Assembly: GCA_027486095.1 (NCBI GenBank)
Contig: JAIXPT010000429.1
Location: 1-33,836, forward strand
Length of the DNA stretch: 33,836 nt
Source of the DNA: Planctomycetaceae bacterium
GTDB taxonomy: Bacteria > Planctomycetota > Planctomycetia > Pirellulales > UBA1268
Reading direction: 5' to 3'
The notes below the pieces were generated by a model. The model did not search any database, was not told where the DNA came from, and worked only from the letters and a program-made list of their open reading frames with translations. Positions 26,144 to 33,836 of the stretch are shown here, one piece after another (the stretch's first letter is position 1; each line of letters starts with the position of its first letter). A program made the position numbers and the translations under genes.

Positions 26144-27211
26144 TCACGTCGCGGCAGCGGCCAGCCCCAACCGCGCCCGGCGGTAGCCGCCGCTGGCGAT
26201 GTTCGCCACCCACTCGGTGTGATCGAGATACCACGCGACCGTCCGCACGATCCCCTCGTCGAACGACAGGCTCGGCTGCCACCCGAGCTCGCTGCGGATC
26301 TTGGTGAAATCAATCGCATACCGCCGGTCGTGGCCGGGCCGATCCTTGACCGACGTGATCAGCGACGTCGAGGGCGCGTGCGGCAACCCCGGCCGCAAGG
26401 CATCGACCGCCCGGCAGATCGCATGGACCACGTCGATATTTTTCCGTTCGCTGTCGCCGCCCACGTTGTAGACCTCGCCGACGCGGCCGCGGGCGAGCAC
26501 CGCGCGAATCGCCCGGCAGTGATCCCCGACGAACAGCCAGTCGCGCACCTGGGCGCCGTCGCCATACACCGGCAACGGCTTGCCCTCGAGGCAATTCAAG
26601 ATCATCACCGGAATCAGCTTCTCGGGAAACTGGAAGGGGCCGTAGTTGTTGGAGCAGTTGGTCGTAAGCGTCGGCAGGCCATACGTGTGGTGATACGCGC
26701 GCACAAAGTGGTCACTCGCGGCCTTCGACGCCGAATAAGGCGAGTTTGGTGCGTAGGGAGTCGTCTCCTGAAAGGCGCCCATGGGCCCGAGCGATCCATA
26801 CACTTCGTCGGTGGAGACGTGCAGAAAGCGAAACGCCCGCTGCTCGGCGTCGGGCAGGGCCTTCCAATGGTGACGTGTCTCCTCGAGCAGCCGGAACGTG
26901 CCCACGACATTCGTCTCCACGAAGGCTCCGGGCCCGTCGATCGAACGATCAACATGGCTCTCGGCGGCGAAGTTCACGATCGCGGCGGGGCGGTGCTCGC
27001 GCAGGAGCTGTCGGATGCACTCGGCATCGGCGATATCGCCGCGCACGAACACGTGCCGCGGATCCCCGGCGACGGAGGCGAGCGATTCGAGATTGCCGGC
27101 GTAGGTGAGCTTGTCGAGATTGACGACGGCCGACCGCTCTTCGGCAAGCCACTGCCGCACGAATTCGCCGCCAATGAAGCCGGCGCCGCCGGTCACGAGG
27201 ATTGGACGCAT
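26144..27211 (-). CDS. rfbB: dTDP-glucose 4,6-dehydratase
   Basis: [122 protein letters not shown]. Confidence 0.95.
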   Translation of the reverse strand: MRPILVTGGAGFIGGEFVRQWLAEERSAVVNLDKLTYAGNLESLASVAGDPRHVFVRGDIADAECIRQLLREHRPAAIVNFAAESHVDRSIDGPGAFVETNVVGTFRLLEETRHHWKALPDAEQRAFRFLHVSTDEVYGSLGPMGAFQETTPYAPNSPYSASKAASDHFVRAYHHTYGLPTLTTNCSNNYGPFQFPEKLIPVMILNCLEGKPLPVYGDGAQVRDWLFVGDHCRAIRAVLARGRVGEVYNVGGDSERKNIDVVHAICRAVDALRPGLPHAPSTSLITSVKDRPGHDRRYAIDFTKIRSELGWQPSLSFDEGIVRTVAWYLDHTEWVANIASGGYRRARLGLAAAAT

Positions 27212-28104
27212 GAGCCACTTTCCCGATTCGAGGATGAAAAATTCAGGGATGCAACGTATTCAGCCACGCCGTCACGCCAGTCTGGCATTTCGACGCCTGC
27301 GGCTTGGAGCCGCGCGAGATCAAGGACGCTGTAGGGCGGGCGGGGGGCGGGCAGCGGATAGGCGGACGACGGTATCGGCTCGACTGGCGTCGCCACACCT
27401 GCCGCATCGAGCAGCCTCGAGGCGAACCCATGCCACGTCGTGGCCCCGGCATTCGTGACATGGAAGGTGCCCGTGGCACCGCGATCGATGAGTGCCAGGA
27501 TCGCGGCGGCGACATGCGGCACATAGCTCGGCGTGCAGTGCTGGTCATCGACCACCCGGAGCACGTCGCGCTCCCCAGAGAGCACGAGCATCGTGTCGGC
27601 GAAGCAGCGGCCGCGCACCGGCCCCGATGGCCCGACGGAATAAAGCCCGCACGTCCGCACGACAAGATGCCGCGGGCAGCCCGCGGCGGCGATCTCACCG
27701 GCCAGCTTGCTGCGGCCATACACGCCGAGAGGACCCGGGGCGTCGGCCTCGCGATACGGTTGCCTGCGGGTGGCGTCGGCACCGAACACATAGTCGCTAC
27801 TGACCTGCACGAAGAGCGCGTTGATCGTGGAACATGCCGCGGCGAGGGCGGCCACCGCGCCGGCGTTCGCGGCGAAGCATGCGGCCGGATCCCGCTCGGC
27901 CGCATCGACGGCGGTCCAGGCCGCGCAATTGATCACGACCGCCGGGGCCAGGTCCGTAAGCACCCGCGGCACGTCGCCCGAGTTCGTGATGTCGAGAGCC
28001 GACCTAGGCAGCGGTGCGGCGGCGCTGCCCAGCCGGCGGCAGAGCTCCCGCCCCAGCTGGCCGTTGGATCCCGTCACCACGATCCGCCCGAGAAGCGTGT
28101 CCAT
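27193..28104 (-). CDS. rfbD: dTDP-4-dehydrorhamnose reductase
   Basis: [93 protein letters not shown] at 28104. Confidence 0.93.
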   Translation of the reverse strand: MDTLLGRIVVTGSNGQLGRELCRRLGSAAAPLPRSALDITNSGDVPRVLTDLAPAVVINCAAWTAVDAAERDPAACFAANAGAVAALAAACSTINALFVQVSSDYVFGADATRRQPYREADAPGPLGVYGRSKLAGEIAAAGCPRHLVVRTCGLYSVGPSGPVRGRCFADTMLVLSGERDVLRVVDDQHCTPSYVPHVAAAILALIDRGATGTFHVTNAGATTWHGFASRLLDAAGVATPVEPIPSSAYPLPAPRPPYSVLDLARLQAAGVEMPDWRDGVAEYVASLNFSSSNRESGSCVQSS

Positions 28105-29002
28105 CCGTGGGCTCTCCGTTCCTCGAGAATTCCGTCGCGATTTCGAACACATATCTGCCGTAGTCGCTCTTCATGGTGCCGCTTGTCGCGATCAATTCCG
28201 CGGCTGTGACATAGCCGAGATGGAGCGCGATCTCCTCGAGGCAGGCGATCTTCAGCCCTTGGCGCTCCTGGATCGTCTGCACGAACGAGGAGGCCTGAAG
28301 CAGCGAATCGGGTGTGCCCGTGTCGAGCCAGGCGAATCCGCGGCCGAGCGTTTCCACTGCCAAATCACCCCGCTCCAGATACACGCGGTTCAAGTCGGTG
28401 ATCTCGAGTTCGCCGCGGCGGCTCGGCCGTAGGTCACGGGCGATCTGCACGACGTCGCGGTCGTAAAAATAAAGCCCGGGCACCGCGTAGTGCGATCGCG
28501 GCTGGGCGGGCTTCTCCTCGAGCGAGAGCGCCCGGCCTGCGGCATCGAATTCGACGACGCCGAATCGCTCAGGGTCGCGCACTGGATAGGCGAAGATCGT
28601 CGCACCGTGCTCGCGGGCCGCAGCGGCATGCAGCACTCCCTGAAAGCCATGGCCATAGAAAATGTTGTCGCCGAGCACGAGCGCTGCCCGGCTTCCGGCC
28701 AGGAACTCGGCCCCGATCACGAAGGCCTGGGCAAGCCCCTCGGGACGAGGCTGCTCGGCATACTCGAGCGCGATGCCGAACGACGAGCCGTCGCCGAGCA
28801 GCCGCTGAAAGTGGGGCAGATCGTGCGGCGTCGAGATCAGGAGAATGTCGCGGATGCCGGCGAGCATCAGGGCCGAGATCGGATAGTAGACCATCGGCTT
28901 GTCGTAGATCGGCAGCAGCTGCTTCGAGATCGCGAGCGTCATCGGGTGCAGCCGCGTTCCGGATCCACCGGCAAGCACGATGCCCTTCAAGGGAGCGGTC
29001 AT
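28004..29002 (-). CDS. rfbA: Glucose-1-phosphate thymidylyltransferase
   Basis: [72 protein letters not shown]...[16 protein letters not shown] at 29002. The ~35-aa C-terminal tail overlaps rfbD. Confidence 0.93.
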   Translation of the reverse strand: MTAPLKGIVLAGGSGTRLHPMTLAISKQLLPIYDKPMVYYPISALMLAGIRDILLISTPHDLPHFQRLLGDGSSFGIALEYAEQPRPEGLAQAFVIGAEFLAGSRAALVLGDNIFYGHGFQGVLHAAAAREHGATIFAYPVRDPERFGVVEFDAAGRALSLEEKPAQPRSHYAVPGLYFYDRDVVQIARDLRPSRRGELEITDLNRVYLERGDLAVETLGRGFAWLDTGTPDSLLQASSFVQTIQERQGLKIACLEEIALHLGYVTAAELIATSGTMKSDYGRYVFEIATEFSRNGEPTDGHASRADRGDGIQRPAGAGALPPAGQRRRTAA

Positions 29003-29024
29003 GGTGATGATTCCTCGGGCGGCT

Positions 29025-29522
29025 TTAGGACGGATCGAATTGGTAGGGCGAGTTGGCGTCGTGCTCGTGCCGGATCTCGTCCACGGGTTCGCGCTTGCCG
29101 GGGCCGGCATAGAGCCGGTTCGGGCCGTTGAACACCCACCCGGGCACCGTACTGACATTGCGATAGGCATGCACCACTCCGGGCGGAATCGAGACCGCGC
29201 ATGGGCTCGACTCGCCGCACCGCGTGCGTGTCTGCACCCCGTGTGTCGGCGATGAAGGGCGGGCGTCCCACAAGACGAGCTCGAAGTCGCCCGGCCCAAT
29301 GAAGGCGAAGTAGTCGGTCTGGTCGTGGTGCTCATGCGGTCCGCGCGTGACGCCTGGTTCGGTCTGGCTGATGTAGGCCATCACGGGATGCAGATCGGGG
29401 TCGAGCTCATCTTCACGATAGAGCTCCACGAGCCAGCCGCGCTGGTCGCCGTGGCGACGGAGCGGCTTGAAGACGACGTCGGCGATCTGGGCGGCGGCCG
29501 CGGTGGTCGAGGGCGTGCTCAT
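29025..29522 (-). CDS. rfbC: dTDP-4-dehydrorhamnose 3,5-epimerase-like (RmlC-type cupin)
   Basis: [71 protein letters not shown]...[14 protein letters not shown]; adjacent to rfbA/D/B. ATG at 29522. Confidence 0.82.
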   Translation of the reverse strand: MSTPSTTAAAAQIADVVFKPLRRHGDQRGWLVELYREDELDPDLHPVMAYISQTEPGVTRGPHEHHDQTDYFAFIGPGDFELVLWDARPSSPTHGVQTRTRCGESSPCAVSIPPGVVHAYRNVSTVPGWVFNGPNRLYAGPGKREPVDEIRHEHDANSPYQFDPS

Positions 29523-29652
29523 GATTTTCTCCAGGAATGACTCGGGGAAATAGGCAATCCTCGGAAACACCGCAACCCCGGATTCCCGAAAAATCTCCCG
29601 CTGCCCCGACCGCCGGATCCCGCTAGGATCCCCCTCGCCCCGGTGGCCTCCC

Positions 29653-30603
29653 ATGCCCCGATTCACTGACGACGTGTTTCCTGACGCCTGCTTCCCGCTG
29701 GTCGCGACAACGGGTCCGGCCGCCCACGCGCGGCGGGTGCGGGGGCTCGCGCGCATGGCGCGATCGCGCGTGGCATTCGCCGGTTTGGCCCGCAACCTCG
29801 GGCCGATCCTGCCGCTCACGATCCGGCGGCTCGAACGCCTGGCCGCGTTGTTCGCCGACTCGCGCACGTTCATCTTCGAGAACGACTCGGTAGACGACAC
29901 GAAGGCGATCCTGCGCAGCTGGGCCGCTTCGAACCCGCGAGTGAGCATCACCAGCGACGATCGCCGCGACCCCCGCAATCCGACCTCCCGCTGCCTCCAG
30001 CGCATCGAGCGCATGGCCCGCTATCGGCGGGTCTGCCAGGAGCATGTGGTGGGGTCTTGTGAAGATTTCGACGTGACCATCCTGCTCGACCTCGACATCC
30101 AGGGCGGATTCAGCATCGACGGCATTGCCGATACCTTCGGCCACGATGGCTGGGACTTCGTCGGCTCGAACGGACTGATTTTTCGCCGTCAAGGCCTGCG
30201 CTTCAACGCCGTGAGGCAATACGACATGTGGGCGCTGCGGTTCGACCGTGCGATGACGCCGCTGCGCACGGCCGAGGCCCATCGCCATTTCTTCCAAGTC
30301 GGTGATCCGCTGGTGCCGGTCACCTCGTGCTTCGGTGGCCTGGGCGTCTACACGATGGAGGCGTTTCGTGCCGGCCGGTACGGAGCCACCGACTGCGAAC
30401 ACGTCGTGTTTCATCGGAGCCTCATCGACCAGGGCTTCCACCGGCTCTTCCTCAACCCGAGCCAGCTTGTGATCTACGGTCGGCGGCATCGCTTCGGCGA
30501 CTCCATCATGCGCCGGCTTCTGGGCGCCGCGGGCGCGGTCACCGGGCACGAGCCTGTCGCCTGGGAGTTTGCCGCCCTTCCGGCCGACCGGCCGGCGGCC
30601 TGA
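29653..30603 (+). CDS. CAP59-like glycosyltransferase
   Basis: LARNLGPILPLTIRRLERLAALFADSRTFIFENDSVDDTKAILRSWAASNPRVSI...RIERMARYRRVCQEHVV...FDVTILLDLDIQGGFSIDGIADTFGHDGWDFVGSNGLIFR resembles the CAP59 mannosyltransferase family. Confidence 0.65.
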   Translation: MPRFTDDVFPDACFPLVATTGPAAHARRVRGLARMARSRVAFAGLARNLGPILPLTIRRLERLAALFADSRTFIFENDSVDDTKAILRSWAASNPRVSITSDDRRDPRNPTSRCLQRIERMARYRRVCQEHVVGSCEDFDVTILLDLDIQGGFSIDGIADTFGHDGWDFVGSNGLIFRRQGLRFNAVRQYDMWALRFDRAMTPLRTAEAHRHFFQVGDPLVPVTSCFGGLGVYTMEAFRAGRYGATDCEHVVFHRSLIDQGFHRLFLNPSQLVIYGRRHRFGDSIMRRLLGAAGAVTGHEPVAWEFAALPADRPAA

Positions 30604-30703
30604 GCCGGTCTGCCGCGGCCGCACGGCCCACGGCAGTTGTCGCGGCGAGCGTTCGTGCCATATTGTCCGCCGGGCACATTGAATCCGCACCGAGGGCCCA
30701 GCC

Positions 30704-31897
30704 ATGAAAATCCACGAGTTCCAGGCCAAGGATCTGCTGCGGGCCGCCGGCGTGCCTGTATTGGCAGGACGTGTCGCGACCACGCCCGCCGAGGCCGCCG
30801 CCGCGTTCACGGCGCTGGGCACTCCCGTCTGCGCCGTGAAGGCCCAGATCCACGCGGGCGGCCGCGGCAAGGGGAAGGTGCAGGGGGGTGAGCAGCGTGG
30901 CGTGGAGCTCGCCAAGACCGCCGCCGACGCCGAGCGCATCGCTGCGGGCTTGCTCGGCAAGACGCTCGTCACGATCCAGACCGGCCCCGAGGGCCAGGTG
31001 GTGCGGCGCGTGTTCGTGGAGAGCGGCTGTGCGATCGACCGCGAGCTCTACTGCGCCGTGCTCGTCGATCGCCGCGTCGGATCGCCCGTGTTGATCGCCA
31101 GCACGGCCGGCGGCATGGATATCGAAGAGGTGGCGGCGAAGACGCCGGAGCTGATTCTTTCCGAGCCCTTCGATCCCGACCGCGGGCTCGCCGGCTATCA
31201 GGCGCGGCTCTTGGCATCGAAGCTCGGGCTGCCCACGGCGAGCTGGCGGCATGCCGAAACCTTCTTCCGCCGGCTCTGCCAGGCATTCGTCGATCTCGAC
31301 GCCTCGCTTCTCGAGATCAACCCGCTCGTGCTCACGAAGGACGGCACGCTCGTGGCCCTCGACGCCAAGATGACCTTCGACGACAACGCGCTCTTCCGCC
31401 ACAAAGACGTGGCCGCGCTCCGCGACGAGGCCGAAGAAGAGCCGGCCGAAACGCGGGCTGCCGCCGCGGGCCTTTCCTATGTCAAGCTCAATGGCACGAT
31501 CGGCTGCCTCGTGAATGGCGCGGGCCTGGCCATGAGCACGATGGATCTCGTGAAATATCATGGCGGCGAGCCGGCCAACTTTCTCGACGTGGGCGGCGGG
31601 GCTGACGTGAAGCAGGTGACGGAAGCCTTCCGGATCATCCTTTCCGACAAACACGTGAAGGCGATCCTCGTCAACATCTTCGGCGGCATCATGCGTTGCA
31701 CCACGATCGCCACCGCGCTCGTCGAAGCCTCGAAGACCGTCGGCTTCACCGTGCCGCTCGTCGTGCGGCTCGAGGGCACCGAGGTCGAGGAAGGCAAGAA
31801 AATTCTCGCCTCGAGCGGCACCGCGATCATCACCGCCGACGGCCTCACCGACGCCGCCAAGAAGGTCGTCGCCGCCGCCGGGAGGCCCGAGGCGTGA
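30704..31897 (+). CDS. sucC: Succinate--CoA ligase, beta subunit
   Basis: [107 protein letters not shown]. Confidence 0.97.
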   Translation: MKIHEFQAKDLLRAAGVPVLAGRVATTPAEAAAAFTALGTPVCAVKAQIHAGGRGKGKVQGGEQRGVELAKTAADAERIAAGLLGKTLVTIQTGPEGQVVRRVFVESGCAIDRELYCAVLVDRRVGSPVLIASTAGGMDIEEVAAKTPELILSEPFDPDRGLAGYQARLLASKLGLPTASWRHAETFFRRLCQAFVDLDASLLEINPLVLTKDGTLVALDAKMTFDDNALFRHKDVAALRDEAEEEPAETRAAAAGLSYVKLNGTIGCLVNGAGLAMSTMDLVKYHGGEPANFLDVGGGADVKQVTEAFRIILSDKHVKAILVNIFGGIMRCTTIATALVEASKTVGFTVPLVVRLEGTEVEEGKKILASSGTAIITADGLTDAAKKVVAAAGRPEA

Positions 31898-31909
31898 GCC
31901 GCGAGGATG
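31882..31909 (+). repeat. Dispersed repeat copy gaggcccgaggcgtgagccgcgaggatg, spanning the sucC stop codon
   Basis: 25/28 identical to 33754-33781 (gaagcccgaggcgtaagccgagaggatg); TGA 31895-31897 inside it is the sucC stop. Confidence 0.7.
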
Positions 31910-31952
31910 ACTTGACCACCGGCGTTCCTCCCCGAATCCCGAGACCCCTCCT

Positions 31953-32825
31953 ATGAGCATCCTCGTCAACCGCGACACCCGCGTGATCTGCCAGGGCATC
32001 ACCGGCAAGGTCGGAGAGTTTCACACCCGCGGCTGCCTGGCCTATGGCACCCGGATGGTGGGCGGCGTCACGCCGGGCAAGGGGGGCGAGACAGTCGCCG
32101 ATCTGCCCGTCTTCGACACCGTCGCCGAAGCCCGCGATGCGACGGGCGCGAATGCCACGATGATCTTTGTGCCGCCGGCATTCGCGGCCGATGCGATCCT
32201 CGAGGCGGTCGCGGCGGGCATCGAGCTCGTGATCGCGATCACCGAGGGGATCCCCGTGCTCGACATGGCCCGCGTGATGCCCGTGGTGCACGCCTCCAAG
32301 AGCCGGCTCATCGGCCCCAACTGCCCCGGCGTGATCACGCCGGGCGAGTGCAAGATCGGCATCATGCCTGGCTATATCCACACGCCCGGCCATGTCGGCG
32401 TGATGAGCCGCTCAGGCACGCTCACGTACGAGGCCGTCTGGCAGCTCACGCAACTCGGCCACGGGCAGAGCACGTGCGTCGGCCTCGGCGGCGACCCGCT
32501 CGTGGGCTCGAGTTTCATCGACATCCTCGAACTCTTCCAAAATGACCCCGACACCCATGCGATCCTGATGATGGGCGAGATCGGCGGCAGCGCCGAAGAA
32601 GAGGCCGCCGAGTATGTGAAAAAGCATGTCACGAAGCCCGTCGCCGCCTTCATCGCCGGCCGCACGGCGCCGCCAGGCAAGCGCATGGGGCACGCGGGCG
32701 CCATCATCTCGGGGGGCAAGGGTACGGCGGAGGCCAAGCTCGCCGCCCTTCGCGACGCCGGGATCGAGGTGGCCGAGAGCCCGGCCGACATGGGCACGGC
32801 GCTCGTGCGTGCGATCAAGCGGTGA
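31953..32825 (+). CDS. sucD: Succinate--CoA ligase, alpha subunit
   Basis: [96 protein letters not shown]. Confidence 0.97.
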   Translation: MSILVNRDTRVICQGITGKVGEFHTRGCLAYGTRMVGGVTPGKGGETVADLPVFDTVAEARDATGANATMIFVPPAFAADAILEAVAAGIELVIAITEGIPVLDMARVMPVVHASKSRLIGPNCPGVITPGECKIGIMPGYIHTPGHVGVMSRSGTLTYEAVWQLTQLGHGQSTCVGLGGDPLVGSSFIDILELFQNDPDTHAILMMGEIGGSAEEEAAEYVKKHVTKPVAAFIAGRTAPPGKRMGHAGAIISGGKGTAEAKLAALRDAGIEVAESPADMGTALVRAIKR

Positions 32826-32934
32826 AAGTGAAGGTTATCTGCCGTGGGCCGGGCTGGCCCAAGGCTCCTCGAGCGTTCGCCGACCCGCCTCACCTCGCTG
32901 TGGCATCGGAACACGGGTCATCTACACTCTTCCT

Positions 32935-33669
32935 ATGCACATCAGCCTCTTCATTCCCTGCTTCGTCGATCAGATGACGCCGCAGGTGGGCATGGCGGTG
33001 GCGACCGTGCTCGAGCGGCTCGGCCACACCTGCGAGTTTCGCACAGGCCAGACCTGCTGCGGGCAGCCGAGCTTCAACTCGGGCTACTGGGACGAGGCTC
33101 GCGACGTGGCCCGGCGGGCGCTCGACGTGTTTGCCGGGGCCGAGGCGGTCGTCGGCCCCAGCGGCTCGTGCGTGGCGATGATGCGGGTTTTCTATCCGCA
33201 GCTCTTCGAGGGCATGCCCGAAGAGACGAGAGCCCTCGACCTCGCCGCCCGGACGTTCGAATTCGGGGAGTTCCTGGTCGAGAAGCTCGGGGTCACGGAC
33301 GTCGGCGCCCGATTTCCCCATCGCGTCACCTACCACGACGGCTGCCACGGTCTCCGTGAATTGCGAATCAAAAATGCGCCCCGGGAGCTCTTGCGAAACG
33401 TGCGCGACCTCGAACTTGTCGAGTGCGACGAGCCCGAGAGCTGCTGCGGATTCGGCGGGCTCTTCAGCGTGAAGTTTCCGATGATCTCGACGGCCATGGC
33501 CGAGGTGAAGGGCGGCTCGCTCGCCCGCACGGGGTGCGACTACATCGTGTCGAGCGATCCCTCCTGCCAGCTCCAGCTCGACGGCTGGCTCACGCGCCAC
33601 ACGCCGGCCGGCAGCCCGCCGCCGCGGACGATCCACCTGGCCGAAGTCTTGGCAACGGCGGGTGCGTGA
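32935..33669 (+). CDS. lutA: LutA/LldE-like (Fe-S)-binding protein with two CCG domains
   Basis: MHISLFIPCFVDQMTPQVGMAVATVLERLGH; TCCGQPSFNSGYWDEAR...GPSGSC; YHDGCHGLRELRI; ESCCGFGGLFSVKFPMISTAMAEVKGGSLARTGCDYIVSSDPSC. ATG at 32935; the ORF-track extension to 32626 is out of frame with sucD and unsupported. Confidence 0.9.
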   Translation: MHISLFIPCFVDQMTPQVGMAVATVLERLGHTCEFRTGQTCCGQPSFNSGYWDEARDVARRALDVFAGAEAVVGPSGSCVAMMRVFYPQLFEGMPEETRALDLAARTFEFGEFLVEKLGVTDVGARFPHRVTYHDGCHGLRELRIKNAPRELLRNVRDLELVECDEPESCCGFGGLFSVKFPMISTAMAEVKGGSLARTGCDYIVSSDPSCQLQLDGWLTRHTPAGSPPPRTIHLAEVLATAGA

Positions 33670-33752
33670 CGCTCCTGAGCTCGGAGCCGGCGATACGGTT
33701 GGTGCCGGCTCGGGGTTACCCCGTACCGTCTCGCCGGACGTTCGCCTTCGCC

Positions 33753-33834
33753 GGAAGCCCGAGGCGTAAGCCGAGAGGATGCCCGGATTGCAAACAGCCA
33801 CGCGTATTCCCTTCGGCTCACGCCTCGGGCTTCC
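33753..33834. repeat. Inverted pair of the same dispersed repeat
   Basis: Left arm 33753-33775 ggaagcccgaggcgtaagccgag; right arm 33812-33834 ttcggctcacgcctcgggcttcc, whose reverse complement ggaagcccgaggcgtgagccgaa matches at 21/23 positions. 36-bp spacer. Confidence 0.8.
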
Positions 33835-33836
33835 TC

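Noticed and set aside
26219-27334. 371-aa + strand ORF opposite rfbB
   Set aside because: rfbB on the - strand is unambiguous; this ORF has no domain features.
33684-33711. Inverted repeat gagccggc/gccggctc after the lutA-like gene as a terminator
   Set aside because: Only 8-bp stem, 12-nt loop and no T tract; too weak to list.
1-33836. CRISPR array, tRNA/rRNA, transposase, toxin-antitoxin or phage-defence system
   Set aside because: None recognised; the only tandem repeats are the protein-coding YTV arrays.

Overview
High-GC window that looks planctomycete (Pirellula/Rhodopirellula-type), judged from YTV-repeat, Planc_extracel-like and BBP7-like proteins. No database search was possible. 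(1) bp 1-4.9k is a cell-surface module: a Cys-rich YTV-repeat protein, a secreted DUF11/CARDB-like + FG-GAP protein ending in an FKBP PPIase domain, and a BBP7-type outer-membrane barrel. (2) bp 5.0-30.6k is a large mosaic surface-polysaccharide locus with frequent strand switches. It encodes two sulfotransferase-like proteins, a CAP10/GT90-like and a CAP59-like glycosyltransferase, an RgpF-like protein, several GT2/GT4 enzymes, two SDR epimerases (one CDP-paratose 2-epimerase-like), a large multi-TM protein, seven SAM methyltransferases and a complete rmlCADB dTDP-rhamnose set. No polymerase, flippase, ABC exporter or priming transferase was recognised, so the locus probably extends outside the window or relies on other loci. 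(3) bp 30.7-33.7k holds sucCD and a LutA/CCG-type Fe-S oxidoreductase. Main points for follow-up: an acidic-array/basic-array YTV protein with a 126-bp super-period; a one-base frame break in a GT4-GT2 fusion near 25254; a dispersed ~28-bp repeat that supplies the sucC stop codon and recurs as an inverted pair at the window end; a hairpin holding both stop codons of a convergent gene pair; and a sulfated/methylated glycan locus that combines fungal-capsule-like glycosyltransferase families. No rRNA, tRNA, CRISPR array or transposase was recognised.
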